Shown: positions 20,161 through 28,767 of the stretch, piece by piece | Position numbering within the stretch: position 1 is the stretch's first letter | Layout: each line of letters starts with the position of its first letter | Notes under the pieces: generated by a model | What the model was told of the DNA's origin: nothing | The model's input: the letters and a program-made list of their open reading frames with translations, nothing else | Database searches by the model: none | Translations under genes and position numbers: made by a program | Source of the DNA: an uncultured Lachnospiraceae bacterium | Lineage (GTDB): Bacteria > Bacillota > Clostridia > Lachnospirales > Lachnospiraceae | Assembly (NCBI GenBank): GCA_944381745.1 | Contig: CALWMI010000078.1 | Coordinates: 1-35,756 of the forward strand | Direction of reading: 5' to 3' | DNA: 35,756 nucleotides

Positions 20161-22155
20161 ATGGAAAAGAAGAAATACTATATCACGACGGCGATCGCCT
20201 ACACGTCAGGAAAGCCCCACATTGGGAACACGTATGAGATCGTGTTGGCGGACAGCATCGCGCGGTTCAAGAGGGAACAGGGCTATGACGTGTTTTTCCA
20301 GACAGGCACCGATGAGCACGGGCAGAAGATTGAGCTGAAGGCGGAGGAGGCCCATGTGACGCCCAAGGAGTTCGTGGACGGGGTTGCGGGGGAGATCAAG
20401 CGGATCTGGGATCTGATGAACACCTCCTACGATCATTTCATCCGCACCACGGACGATTACCATGAGCGCCAGGTGCAGAAGATCTTCAAGAAGCTCTATG
20501 ACCAGGGCGATATCTACAAGGGCGTGTACGAAGGCCTGTACTGCACCCCCTGCGAGTCGTTCTTCACGGAGGCCCAGCTGGTGGACGGCAAATGTCCGGA
20601 CTGCGGCCGCGAGGTGCAGCCGGCGCAGGAGGAGGCGTACTTCTTCCGCATGAGCAAGTATGCGGACAGGCTGATCGAGCACATCAACAGCCATCCGGAG
20701 TTTATCCAGCCGGTGTCCAGGAAAAATGAGATGATGAACAACTTCCTGCTGCCGGGCCTGCAGGACCTGTGCGTGTCCCGGACCTCCTTCAGCTGGGGCA
20801 TCCCGGTCAGCTTTGACCCGAAGCATGTCACCTACGTGTGGCTGGACGCCCTGACCAACTATATCACCGGCCTGGGCTACGACTGCGGCGGGGAGGGCAG
20901 CGAGAACTTCCAGAAGTACTGGCCGGCGGACCTGCACCTGATCGGCAAGGACATCATCCGCTTCCACACGATCTACTGGCCGATCTTCCTGATGGCGCTG
21001 GGGCTGCCGCTGCCGAAGCAGGTGTTCGGCCATCCGTGGCTGCTGCAGGGAGAGGGCAAGATGAGCAAATCCAAGGGCAATGTGATCTACGCGGACGACC
21101 TGGTGGACTTCTTCGGCGTGGACGCCGTGAGGTTCTTCGTGCTCCACGAGATGCCCTTCGAGAATGATGGCGTCATCACCTGGGAGCTTCTGGTGGAGAG
21201 GCTGAACTCGGAGCTGGCCAACACGCTGGGCAACCTGGTGAACCGGACGATCTCCATGTCCAACAAATATTTTGGCGGCGTCGTGAGAAATGCCGGGGTG
21301 AGCGAGCCGGTGGACGAGGAGCTGAAGGCGGTCGTCCTGGGCACAAAGGACAAGGTGGAAGCCAAGATGGAGGAGCTGCGGGTGGCGGACGCCATGACGG
21401 AGATCTTCTCCCTCTTCAAGCGCTGCAACAAATATATCGATGAGACGATGCCCTGGGCGCTTGCCAAGGACGAGGCGAAGAAAGAGCGCTTAGAGACGGT
21501 GCTCTACAACCTGGTGGAGAGCATCTCCATCGGCGCATCCCTGCTGTACGCCTTCATGCCGGACACCTCCCAGCGGATCCTGGGCCAGCTGAACGCGAAG
21601 AAGCGGGCGCTGGACTCCATGGATACCTTCGGGCTCTATGAGTCCGGGACGCAGGTGACAGACAAGCCGGAGATCCTCTTCGCAAGGCTTGACATGAAGG
21701 AAGTGCTGGAGAAGGCGGAGAAGCTCCACGAGGAGCAGCGGAAGGCCGCCGGGAAGCAGGAGGAGGCTGCCGGAGAGCAGGAGGAAGCCGCAGCGGCAGA
21801 GGAGGCGGTGACCGACATTGAGAAAAAACCGGAGATCTCCTACGACGACTTCGCCAAGCTCCAGTTCCAGGTGGGCGAGATCATCGCCTGCGAGGAAGTG
21901 AAAAAATCCAAGAAGCTGCTCTGCTCCCAGGTGCGCATCGGCAGCGAGGTGAAGCAGATTGTGTCCGGGATCAAGAAGCACTACAGCGCCCAGGAGATGG
22001 TGGGCAAGAAGGTGATGGTGCTGGTGAACCTCAAGCCGGCCATGCTGGCGGGGGTAAAGTCCGAGGGTATGCTGCTGTGCGCAGAGGACGAGAACGGGGA
22101 GCTTTCCCTGGTCGTGCCGGAGAAGGAGATGCCATCGGGGGCGGAGATTTGCTGA
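20161..22155 (+). CDS. metG: Methionine-tRNA ligase
   Basis: This class I aminoacyl-tRNA synthetase charges tRNA-Met. The 664-residue protein has the HIGH-type motif PHIGNTYEIV (about 18-28), a zinc knuckle with two CxxC pairs (YCTPC and CPDC, about 126-148), the KMSKS loop GKMSKSKGN (about 299-307), an anticodon-binding helical domain, and a C-terminal EMAP/Arc1p tRNA-binding domain (DFAKLQFQVGEIIACEEV to the end, about 561-664). The linker about 528-550 is a low-complexity Gln/Glu/Ala run. GAAGGAGG lies about 10 nt before the ATG. Expression is under the T-box directly upstream. The gene takes the place of metS after abrB in the B. subtilis order, with a 7-kb insert between. Confidence 0.97.
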   Translation: MEKKKYYITTAIAYTSGKPHIGNTYEIVLADSIARFKREQGYDVFFQTGTDEHGQKIELKAEEAHVTPKEFVDGVAGEIKRIWDLMNTSYDHFIRTTDDYHERQVQKIFKKLYDQGDIYKGVYEGLYCTPCESFFTEAQLVDGKCPDCGREVQPAQEEAYFFRMSKYADRLIEHINSHPEFIQPVSRKNEMMNNFLLPGLQDLCVSRTSFSWGIPVSFDPKHVTYVWLDALTNYITGLGYDCGGEGSENFQKYWPADLHLIGKDIIRFHTIYWPIFLMALGLPLPKQVFGHPWLLQGEGKMSKSKGNVIYADDLVDFFGVDAVRFFVLHEMPFENDGVITWELLVERLNSELANTLGNLVNRTISMSNKYFGGVVRNAGVSEPVDEELKAVVLGTKDKVEAKMEELRVADAMTEIFSLFKRCNKYIDETMPWALAKDEAKKERLETVLYNLVESISIGASLLYAFMPDTSQRILGQLNAKKRALDSMDTFGLYESGTQVTDKPEILFARLDMKEVLEKAEKLHEEQRKAAGKQEEAAGEQEEAAAAEEAVTDIEKKPEISYDDFAKLQFQVGEIIACEEVKKSKKLLCSQVRIGSEVKQIVSGIKKHYSAQEMVGKKVMVLVNLKPAMLAGVKSEGMLLCAEDENGELSLVVPEKEMPSGAEIC

Positions 22156-22178
22156 CCTGACAGGGAGAAGGAGAGACT

Positions 22179-23126
22179 ATGCCAGCAACCTATGCACATT
22201 ACGTATTCGGAGAGAAGGTGCTGCGCCGTCAGCCTGCGGATATCCGCAGGCTGATCGAGGGCAGCCGGGAGCTGTACGACATCGGCCTTCACGGCCCGGA
22301 CATCCTGTTCTATTTCAAGCCGCTGGGGCAAAACCCGGTCAACCGGCAGGGCTATGCGATGCATGAGAGGCCGGGAGAGGAATTTTTTGCCCGGGCGGCC
22401 AGCCTTGTGCGGCAGCAGGAGCCGGGGGAGGCAGGCGGCCTGCGGCAGCAGGAGCCAGGAGAAGCGGCCAGCCTGCGGAAGCCGGGGGAGGCAGACGGCC
22501 TGCGGGAGCGGCAGACGGCGTATCTTTTGGGCTTTCTCTGCCATTTTGCCCTGGACAGCACCTGCCACGGCTATATAGAAAAGAAAATCCATGTGTCCGG
22601 GGCCAGCCACACGGAGATTGAGACGGAGTTCGACCGCAAGCTGATGGAGGACGCCGGCCTGGATCCGGGGAAATTTTTCCCGGCGGGGCATATTGTGCCA
22701 AGCGCCGCCAACGCGGGGGTGATCGCCCCGTTCTTCCCGGGGGTTAAGGCTGGGCAGGTGCGGAAGGCCCTGTCGTCCCTGCGGTTCTACAGCCGCCTGC
22801 TGATGGTGCCGGGCGAGGCGAAGCGCCGCTTTCTGCATGGGGCGCTCCGGCTTGTGGGAAAATATGAACAGCTGCAGGGCTGGGTACTGGAGAAGGAGCC
22901 CCGGCCTGCATGCGTGGACAGCAGCCTCCGGCTGGAGAAGCTGATGGACAAGGCCGTGCCGCTCTGCCTGGAGCTGACGGCCAACTACTGCGAGGTGCTG
23001 GCGGGCAGAGGCCGCCTGGCGCCGGAATTTCAGAAAACTTTTGGCGCAGGGGAGGACTGGATGTCCATCCCGGTGCTGCCCCTGGAGGAGGAGCAAACGT
23101 ATGAAGTTTCCGCTGACGAAGCTTGA
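22179..23126 (+). CDS. Zinc-dependent phospholipase C-like protein
   Basis: The 315-residue protein matches the zinc-dependent phospholipase C / S1-P1-like fold (PF00882 type): MPATYAHYVFGEKVL, GLHGPDILFYFKPL and LGFLCHFALDSTCHGYIEKK give the conserved His and Asp metal ligands, followed by TEIETEFDRKLM. There is no signal peptide, so it is probably cytosolic, unlike secreted clostridial PLC; true activity is unknown. Residues about 78-109 are an inserted imperfect repeat (RQQEPGEAGGL, RQQEPGEAASL, RKPGEADGL). It follows metG by 23 bp and overlaps the MFS gene by 26 bp, so the three are probably one transcript. Confidence 0.85.
   Translation: MPATYAHYVFGEKVLRRQPADIRRLIEGSRELYDIGLHGPDILFYFKPLGQNPVNRQGYAMHERPGEEFFARAASLVRQQEPGEAGGLRQQEPGEAASLRKPGEADGLRERQTAYLLGFLCHFALDSTCHGYIEKKIHVSGASHTEIETEFDRKLMEDAGLDPGKFFPAGHIVPSAANAGVIAPFFPGVKAGQVRKALSSLRFYSRLLMVPGEAKRRFLHGALRLVGKYEQLQGWVLEKEPRPACVDSSLRLEKLMDKAVPLCLELTANYCEVLAGRGRLAPEFQKTFGAGEDWMSIPVLPLEEEQTYEVSADEA
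22410..22502. repeat. In-frame 33-bp imperfect tandem repeat in the phospholipase-like gene
   Basis: Two 33-bp units (22410-22442, 22443-22475) and a 27-bp shortened unit (22476-22502) encode R(QQE/K)PGEA(G/A/D)(G/S)L. Because the units are multiples of three, the frame is kept. Confidence 0.75.
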
Positions 23127-24351
23127 GAAAAAGTGGGTGCTGTACGATGTGGGCAATTCCGCATTCACGCTGCTTGTGACCACGATTATGCCGATCTATT
23201 TCAACGCCCTGGCGGAGGGCGCAGGCATATCAGACGTGGACTACCTGGCATACTGGGGGTATGCCACGTCGGCGTCCACCATCCTGGTGGCCGTGCTGGG
23301 GCCCACCCTTGGCACCCTCTCGGATCTGCGGGGGTGGAAGAAGAAGATTTTCACAGCCGCTCTGCTGGTGGGAGCGGCAGGCTGCGTCCTGCTGGGGTTC
23401 CTGTCCTCTTGGCTGTGGTTCCTGGGGCTGTTTGTCATCGCGAAGTCAGCCTATTCCCTGAGCCTGGTGGTCTATGACTCCATGCTGCCCGATATCTGTG
23501 AGGCAGAGCGGATGGACGTGGTGTCCTCCCACGGCTACGCCTGGGGCTATATCGGCAGCTGCATTCCCTTTGTGCTCAGCCTCCTGCTGGTGTTGGTGTG
23601 CCCGTCTCTCGGGCTCCCCATGGGAGCGGCGATGGCGGGAGCCTTTGGGCTGGTGGCTCTGTGGTGGGTGCTGTTCTCCCTGCCGCTGGTGGGCGCATAC
23701 CGGCAGAGGCACTATATCGACGCAGGGGGACACCCGGTGGCGGAGTCCTTCCGGCGCCTGGGCGGTGTCTTCGCGGAACTGGGGCAGAATAAGAAGGTGC
23801 TGTTTTTCCTGATCGCGTTTTTCTTCTATATCGACGGCGTCTACACGATCATCGATATGGCCACGGCATATGGAACCGCTCTGGGGCTGGATACCACGGG
23901 GCTTCTCCTGGCACTCCTGCTGACCCAGGTGGTGGCCTTCCCAGCGGCCCTCCTCTTCGGGAGGATTTCCCGGAAGGCGTCTCCGGGGAAGCTGATCCGG
24001 GTATGCATCGGAGCCTACTTCCTGATCGCCCTGTATGGAATGGGGCTGCGGGAGCAGTACCAGTTCTGGCTTCTGGCCTGCTGTGTGGGGCTGTTCCAGG
24101 GAGCGATCCAGGCGATCTCCCGCTCCTACTTCGCAAAGATCATACCAGCGGAGAAATCCGGGGAATATTTCGGCCTGTACGACATCTGCGGGAAGGGAGC
24201 GTCCTTCATGGGGACGATGGTCGTATCCGTGGTGAGCCAGGCCAGCGGGAGCGTCAACCTGGGCGTGGGAGCCCTGGCGGTGATGTTCCTGCTGGGTTTC
24301 CTGTTTTTCCTGAGGGCAGACAGAGAGGGCGCCCCCAAAGCCATGGATTGA
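23101..24351 (+). CDS. MFS transporter, UMF1/Atg22-like family
   Basis: The 416-residue membrane transporter has about 12 predicted helices. It opens KLEKKWVLYDVGNSAFTLLV, followed by TIMPIYFNAL, the loop GTLSDLRGWKKKIF between helices 2 and 3, and DSMLPDI, the pattern of the UMF1 (vacuole effluxer Atg22-like) family. A later loop RISRKASPGKLIR is the second half's equivalent. Substrate is unknown. ATG 23101 has GGAGGAGGAG 7 nt upstream and lies inside the 3' end of the phospholipase gene. The stop codon lies in the loop of a terminator-like hairpin. Confidence 0.9.
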   Translation: MKFPLTKLEKKWVLYDVGNSAFTLLVTTIMPIYFNALAEGAGISDVDYLAYWGYATSASTILVAVLGPTLGTLSDLRGWKKKIFTAALLVGAAGCVLLGFLSSWLWFLGLFVIAKSAYSLSLVVYDSMLPDICEAERMDVVSSHGYAWGYIGSCIPFVLSLLLVLVCPSLGLPMGAAMAGAFGLVALWWVLFSLPLVGAYRQRHYIDAGGHPVAESFRRLGGVFAELGQNKKVLFFLIAFFFYIDGVYTIIDMATAYGTALGLDTTGLLLALLLTQVVAFPAALLFGRISRKASPGKLIRVCIGAYFLIALYGMGLREQYQFWLLACCVGLFQGAIQAISRSYFAKIIPAEKSGEYFGLYDICGKGASFMGTMVVSVVSQASGSVNLGVGALAVMFLLGFLFFLRADREGAPKAMD

Positions 24352-24372
24352 CTTGGGGACGCCCTCTTGTCA
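24325..24372 (+). terminator. Terminator-like hairpin at the end of the MFS gene
   Basis: GAGGGCGCCCCCAA (24325-24338) pairs with TTGGGGACGCCCTC (24353-24366) with one mismatch; the MFS stop codon sits in the loop. The following TTGT is T-poor. Confidence 0.5.
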
Positions 24373-24405
24373 GGGGAAAGAAGGCTGGGATATCAGCAGG
24401 CTGCT

Positions 24406-24465
24406 CAAGCAGGTTGTTCCGTAGGTTGTTCAGTAGGTCACTCAGTAGGTCACTCAGTAGGTTGC
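24406..24465. repeat. 12-bp tandem repeat across the stop codon of the SGNH hydrolase gene
   Basis: Units of the type GTAGGT(T/C)(G/A)(T/C)TCA recur about five times. Read on the minus strand they give ACCTAC-TGA-GTG and ACCTAC-TGA-ACA, so the terminal Thr-Tyr-stop of the gene is repeated downstream with its stop codon. Confidence 0.8.
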
Positions 24466-25221
24466 TGCGGCCATGACACCCAGCACATATTCCGCAATTT
24501 TCTTCTGGCCCGCGTCATTGGGGTGCAGGCCGTCTGCCAGGTAGGCGGAGGAAGCCTCCTCTGTGGAGAAATTCAGCTCAGGGGCATGGTAGAGGTCGAT
24601 GGAATCCACCTGGTCGTAATTGCCGGCGATGGATGTGACGCAGTTGGCGTAGTCCTCCAGGTTATAGCCGGCGTCATTGGAGCCCGTGCGGTCAGAACGC
24701 TGAATAGGGGTGAGGGCGATGATCCGGCTGTCCGGGTACTGCTCCACCAGGCCGGCAAACAGCGTGTTCAGAGCCCCGGAAAAGGTGTGCACGGAGGAGT
24801 CGTTGGCCTCGCCGATGGGGACGTTCAGGGAGTAGTCGTTCACGCCGCCGAAGACAAAGATCAGATCCGCGTCCTTGGACATGGAGGGATAGCGCTCCAG
24901 GAAGGAGAGGTTCTGGTTCTCCTGAGGGGACAGCGCCGGGTTGACGGTGTTCGAGACAGGAGAGCTGGGAAGGCCGTAATTGTTCACGTTGTCCGCCCCC
25001 AAGGCCGAGGCTACTTGATTTACATAAATACTATCCTCGCCGCTGGTGCAGGAGCCGTAGGTGATGCTGTCGCCCAGAGCATTGATCACAAATGTCTGCT
25101 CCGAGGGAGCGGCGCTGCGGGAGACAAAATAGTTGACAGAACAGAGGGAAACGATGGCCAGGCTGCAAAAAACGCCTGCGGCCAAGATGCGAAGATGTCT
25201 GAAATTTCTGCGTGCGGGCAT
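24454..25221 (-). CDS. SGNH/GDSL-type esterase or lipase, membrane-anchored
   Basis: The 255-residue protein has an N-terminal anchor (RRNFRHLR then ILAAGVFCSLAIVSLCSVNYF), so the hydrolase domain is outside the membrane. Catalytic blocks: block I NALGDSITYGS (Ser52), block III FGGVNDYS (Asn), and block V DGLHPND (Asp and His). The block II Gly is likely in GLPSSPV. Such enzymes often deacylate cell-wall sugars or lipids; the substrate is unknown. ATG 25221 is chosen since AAAGGA sits 8 nt upstream; the ATG at 25230 would overlap that site. The 3' end lies in a 12-bp tandem repeat that contains the stop codon. Confidence 0.88.
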   Translation of the reverse strand: MPARRNFRHLRILAAGVFCSLAIVSLCSVNYFVSRSAAPSEQTFVINALGDSITYGSCTSGEDSIYVNQVASALGADNVNNYGLPSSPVSNTVNPALSPQENQNLSFLERYPSMSKDADLIFVFGGVNDYSLNVPIGEANDSSVHTFSGALNTLFAGLVEQYPDSRIIALTPIQRSDRTGSNDAGYNLEDYANCVTSIAGNYDQVDSIDLYHAPELNFSTEEASSAYLADGLHPNDAGQKKIAEYVLGVMAAATY

Positions 25222-25260
25222 AGGCACCATCCTTTCCGATGCCTGCCAGCGCAGGCATTC

Positions 25261-25827
25261 TTATAAATGCAGGATGCCCAGATGTTCCAGCAGTATTTTC
25301 AGTCCGATCAGGATGAGGATCATCCCGCCCGCCAGTTCTGCCGTGCCGCGGAAGCGGGAGCCGAACAGGTTGCCGGCCTTCACGCCAAGGCAGGAGAGCA
25401 GGAAAGTGACCGCGCCGATGGAACAGACTGCCGGGAGGACGTCAACCTGGAGAAAAGCGAAGGTGACGCCCACGGCAAGGGCATCGATACTAGTTGCAAT
25501 TGCCAGAACTACCATTTCCTTGAAGCGGATGGAGGCGGTGGCGGAAGCTTCTTCCCCGGAGCGGGCTTCCTTGATCATGTTGAGGCCGATCATGGCCAGA
25601 AGAAGGAAGGCGACCCAGTGATCCACCGATTCGATCATCCCCCGGAAGCCCATGCCCAGCAAGTAGCCGGCCACAGGCATCAGTGCCTGGAACAGGCCGA
25701 AATAAAGCCCGATCACGATGCCGTGTCCCCAATTCATCTTCGGCATGGATAAGCCTTTGCACACTGCGACGGCAAAGGCGTCCATGGACAGTCCCACTGC
25801 AAGTATGAATAATTCTGCTGTACTCAT
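25261..25827 (-). CDS. mntP: Manganese efflux pump MntP
   Basis: The 188-residue membrane protein is made of two similar halves. It has LSMDAFAVAVCKGL (about 14-27) and ATSIDALAVGVTFAF (about 111-125), the paired Asp-containing helices of MntP/YebN, which exports Mn2+. Six helices are predicted and length fits. The charged loop about 86-99 (KEARSGEEASATAS) separates the halves. AGAGGATAT precedes the ATG. No yybP-ykoY-type leader, which often controls mntP elsewhere, is visible in the AT-rich 120 bp upstream. The SGNH gene follows after 40 bp on the same strand. Confidence 0.93.
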   Translation of the reverse strand: MSTAELFILAVGLSMDAFAVAVCKGLSMPKMNWGHGIVIGLYFGLFQALMPVAGYLLGMGFRGMIESVDHWVAFLLLAMIGLNMIKEARSGEEASATASIRFKEMVVLAIATSIDALAVGVTFAFLQVDVLPAVCSIGAVTFLLSCLGVKAGNLFGSRFRGTAELAGGMILILIGLKILLEHLGILHL

Positions 25828-26026
25828 AGTATATCCTCTTCTCTTCTTAAGTTTCCGTCGATTAATCTTAATATTTTCTTAACACATATAAATAATCTTA
25901 ACAAACGGTATAAAAGTGGTACAAAAAAAGGAGCTTATCTGCTGGAAGCCCCTGATCCACTGTCGATTATAAAAATAATGAGAAAAATTGTCAAGGACAA
26001 CTGCCCCTTTTCTTTTGCCCCAAATC

Positions 26027-26035
26027 TGCTACAAT
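26027..26035 (+). promoter_or_regulatory. Candidate extended -10 promoter of tatD/rsmA
   Basis: TGCTACAAT, an extended -10 box, 35 bp before tatD. The -35 is weak. Confidence 0.4.
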
Positions 26036-26069
26036 AAAAAGATAAGAGAACAGGGGGAGGACAGGGGAT

Positions 26070-26846
26070 ATGATATTTGAGAGCCATGCCCACTATGACG
26101 ACGAGGCGTTCGACGAAGACCGGGAGAGCCTGCTGGAGCAGATCGGCAGGAGCGGCATCTCCCATGTGATCAATGTGGGGGCCAGCATACAGACGACGGA
26201 GCGTTCCATCGCCCTGGCTGAGCGGTATCCCTTTGTCTACGCGGCGGCCGGCGTGCACCCGGACGAGACGAGGGAGCTCAACGAGGAGAAGCTGCGCTGG
26301 CTCAGGCAGCAGTGCGGCAGGGAGAAGGTGGTGGCGGTGGGGGAGATCGGCCTGGACTACTACTGGGACGCCACGCCGCGGGATGTGCAGAAGAAGTGGT
26401 TTTGGGCACAGCTGGAGATGGCGGCGGAGACAGGGCTCCCGGTGATCATCCACAGCCGGGAGGCCGCGCAGGATACGCTGGATATGATGAGGAAATTTGC
26501 CCAGCTCCACGAGGCGCGGGGCGTGATCCACTGCTTCTCCTATTCGAAGGAGATCGCACAGGAGTATGTCCGCATGGGGTATCTGATCGGTGTGGGCGGC
26601 GTCGTGACCTTTAAGAATGGGAGGAAGCTCAAGGAAACCGTGGAGGCGGTGCCGCTGGAGTCTATCCTGCTGGAGACCGACTGCCCGTACCTTGCCCCAG
26701 TGCCCTACCGGGGCAAGCGCAACTGCTCCCTCTATCTGCCCTATGTGGCGGAGGAGATCGCGCGGATCAAGGGCTGCACGCCCCAGGAGGTGGAGGAGGC
26801 CACCTGGCGGAACGCGGTGCGGCTGTTTTTTGAGAGGAGAGGATAG
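26070..26846 (+). CDS. tatD: TatD family metal-dependent hydrolase (YabD)
   Basis: The 258-residue TIM-barrel hydrolase binds two metals: the HxH motif FESHAHYDD (about 4-11), GEIGLDYYW (Glu, about 92-99), the His in VIIHSREA (about 127-134), IHCFSYS, and ETDCPYLAPVPYRGKRN (Asp, about 206-222). TatD proteins are 3'-5' DNA exonucleases or deoxyribonucleases. The gene follows metG and precedes rsmA in B. subtilis as in this window, although a separate cluster lies between metG and tatD here. One base separates it from rsmA. Confidence 0.95.
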   Translation: MIFESHAHYDDEAFDEDRESLLEQIGRSGISHVINVGASIQTTERSIALAERYPFVYAAAGVHPDETRELNEEKLRWLRQQCGREKVVAVGEIGLDYYWDATPRDVQKKWFWAQLEMAAETGLPVIIHSREAAQDTLDMMRKFAQLHEARGVIHCFSYSKEIAQEYVRMGYLIGVGGVVTFKNGRKLKETVEAVPLESILLETDCPYLAPVPYRGKRNCSLYLPYVAEEIARIKGCTPQEVEEATWRNAVRLFFERRG

Positions 26847-26847
26847 G

Positions 26848-27705
26848 ATGGGGCCGACGCTGGGCAATCCGAAGAATACGGCGGAGATCCTGAAAAAATA
26901 CGGATTTGCGTTCCAAAAAAAATACGGGCAGAATTTTCTGATCGACACCCATGTGCTGGAGAAGATCATCCGCGCGGCGGAAATCACCCGGGATGACTTT
27001 GTGCTGGAGATCGGGCCGGGCATCGGCACGCTGACCCAGTATCTGGCCGAGGCGGCCAGGGAGGTGGCAGCGGTGGAGATCGACAGGAACTTGATCCCGA
27101 TCCTGGAGGAGACGCTGAGGGAGTATCCCAACACGACGGTGATCAATGCGGATGTGCTGCGCCTGGATATCGGGGAGCTGGTGCGGGAGAAGAACGGCGG
27201 CCGCCCAGTGAAGGTGGTGGCCAACCTCCCCTACTATATCACGACGCCGATCATCATGGGCCTGTTTGAGAGCAAGGTGCCGCTGGAGAGCATGACGGTG
27301 ATGGTGCAGAAGGAGGTTGCCCTGCGGATGCAGGCAGGCCCCGGCACGAAGGACTACGGGGCGCTGTCCCTGGCGGTGCAGTATTTTGCCGAGCCTTACC
27401 TGGCGGCCAACGTGCCGCCTAACTGTTTTATGCCAAGGCCGGCGGTGGGCTCCGCCGTGATACGCCTGGCCAGGCACGAGAGGCCCCCGGTGGAGGCTGC
27501 GGACGAAAAGAGGATGTTCGCCATTATCCGGGCGGCCTTCGGACAGCGCAGGAAGACGCTGGTGAACGCCCTGGCCAATGAAAAGGGGCTGGGAGTCACG
27601 AAGGAACAGGTGCAGCGCGCGCTGGAGGCGTCCGGGATCCGGGCGGACATCCGAGGAGAGGCGCTGACGCTGGAGCAGTTCGCACAGCTGTCCGGCCAGC
27701 TGTAA
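26848..27705 (+). CDS. rsmA: 16S rRNA A1518/A1519 dimethyltransferase (KsgA)
   Basis: This enzyme makes N6,N6-dimethyladenosines at the 3' end of 16S rRNA during small-subunit assembly. The 285-residue protein has KKYGQNFLIDTHVLEKII near the N-terminus, the SAM motif VLEIGPGIGTLTQYLAE (about 53-69), VEIDRNL, the catalytic NLPYYITTPII (about 126-136) and a C-terminal helical domain (FGQRRKTLVNAL). ATG 26848 follows GAGAGGAGAGG and starts one base after tatD; the open frame upstream overlaps tatD. The primase-like rnmV gene that separates tatD and ksgA in B. subtilis is absent. Confidence 0.97.
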   Translation: MGPTLGNPKNTAEILKKYGFAFQKKYGQNFLIDTHVLEKIIRAAEITRDDFVLEIGPGIGTLTQYLAEAAREVAAVEIDRNLIPILEETLREYPNTTVINADVLRLDIGELVREKNGGRPVKVVANLPYYITTPIIMGLFESKVPLESMTVMVQKEVALRMQAGPGTKDYGALSLAVQYFAEPYLAANVPPNCFMPRPAVGSAVIRLARHERPPVEAADEKRMFAIIRAAFGQRRKTLVNALANEKGLGVTKEQVQRALEASGIRADIRGEALTLEQFAQLSGQL

Positions 27706-27782
27706 TTTTCCGGGAGGGAGTTCTTTTCAGAGGAGGATGGGAATAGACATAAGGGAGAAGAACTTTCAGAAGGAGAAGAGCT

Positions 27783-28751
27783 ATGTCGGACTATAAGCGC
27801 CTGGTAGCCTATATCTATCTGTACCGCGGGGAGAACCGCTCGAAGAATGTGGGATTTACGAAGGTGGAGTCCAGGGACGGGGAATGCCGCATACAGATAC
27901 AGATCAAGGGCGCCTGGGCTGCGGAAGGCATGGACTGCAGGGCCTATATCTTTTACCGCGCAGGGGAGGATATCCGAGGAATCCCGCTGGGGGAGCTTCA
28001 TCTGCGGGGCGGGGAGGGAGGCCTGCGGGTGACGACAGAGTCGGACAACATCAGCGGCTCCGGCATGGAGCTTGCAGATATGGCCGGGATCCTGCTCCTG
28101 TCTGCGAAAGAAGATATTTTCGCCACCCGCTGGGACGACGGGCCCGTGCGCTTCAGCCGCTTCCAGGTTCACGGCCAGACGCCGGCGGCCCAAGGGAAGC
28201 CGGAGGTAAGGGCGGCGGAGAAGCCTGCGCCTGCGGGGAAACCGGATTCGCCGCAGGGCGGGGAGCCCAGCATACGGCACGCAGAAGGGCAGGAGGCGGA
28301 ACAGGCGGGAAGTCCAGAGGCGGCCATGGCAGGGCAGACGCTGGCAGCCGGGGGCATGCAGCAGCAGGAGATTGGGCCTGCCCAGGCGGACAGCCCGGGG
28401 AGGGACTGCTGGAATAAGATGCTCAGGAGCCGGGAGCGCCAGACGCCGTTCGGCAAGGAGGACAGGGATCTCTACGTGTACGGGGAGCCGCGGGATTTGC
28501 TGGGGCTGGGGGCCAAGATGAGGCCGCTGGTGAACAACAGCTTCCTGCTCCACGGCTTTTACAGCTACGGGCATCTGCTGCTGGGGCGCAGGGCCGCTGA
28601 CGGAGCGCTGCTTCTGGGCGTGCCGGGGGAATTTTACATGCAGGAGAAGATTATGGCATCTCTGTTCGGTTTCCCAGAGTTCCGGAAGCTCACCGACGGA
28701 TACGGGGAAGGGGGCAACCTGGGATACTGGCTGCGCAGCCTGGACAGATGA
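27783..28751 (+). CDS. Hypothetical protein, DUF6128-like
   Basis: The 322-residue protein has no signal peptide. N-terminal part (1-130): YKRLVAYIYLYRGENRSKNV, GFTKVESRDGECRIQIQIKG, a beta-rich segment. Middle (about 135-215): A/P/E/Q-rich, low complexity, probably a disordered linker. C-terminal part (about 235-322): RDLLGLGAKMRPLVNNSFLL, HGFYSYGHLLLGR, LLLGVPGEFYMQEKIMASLF and GYW near the end. From memory this matches a Lachnospiraceae family annotated DUF6128 whose function is unknown. AAGGAG lies 6 nt before the ATG. It is in line with rsmA (77 bp) and tadA (16 bp), so it is probably part of that housekeeping transcript. Confidence 0.8.
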   Translation: MSDYKRLVAYIYLYRGENRSKNVGFTKVESRDGECRIQIQIKGAWAAEGMDCRAYIFYRAGEDIRGIPLGELHLRGGEGGLRVTTESDNISGSGMELADMAGILLLSAKEDIFATRWDDGPVRFSRFQVHGQTPAAQGKPEVRAAEKPAPAGKPDSPQGGEPSIRHAEGQEAEQAGSPEAAMAGQTLAAGGMQQQEIGPAQADSPGRDCWNKMLRSRERQTPFGKEDRDLYVYGEPRDLLGLGAKMRPLVNNSFLLHGFYSYGHLLLGRRAADGALLLGVPGEFYMQEKIMASLFGFPEFRKLTDGYGEGGNLGYWLRSLDR

Positions 28752-28767
28752 GGAGAGAGGAAGGCCA

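Noticed and set aside
25828-26069. Possible yybP-ykoY manganese riboswitch before mntP
   Set aside because: The AT-rich region lacks the conserved hairpin motifs; only simple promoter-like elements are seen.
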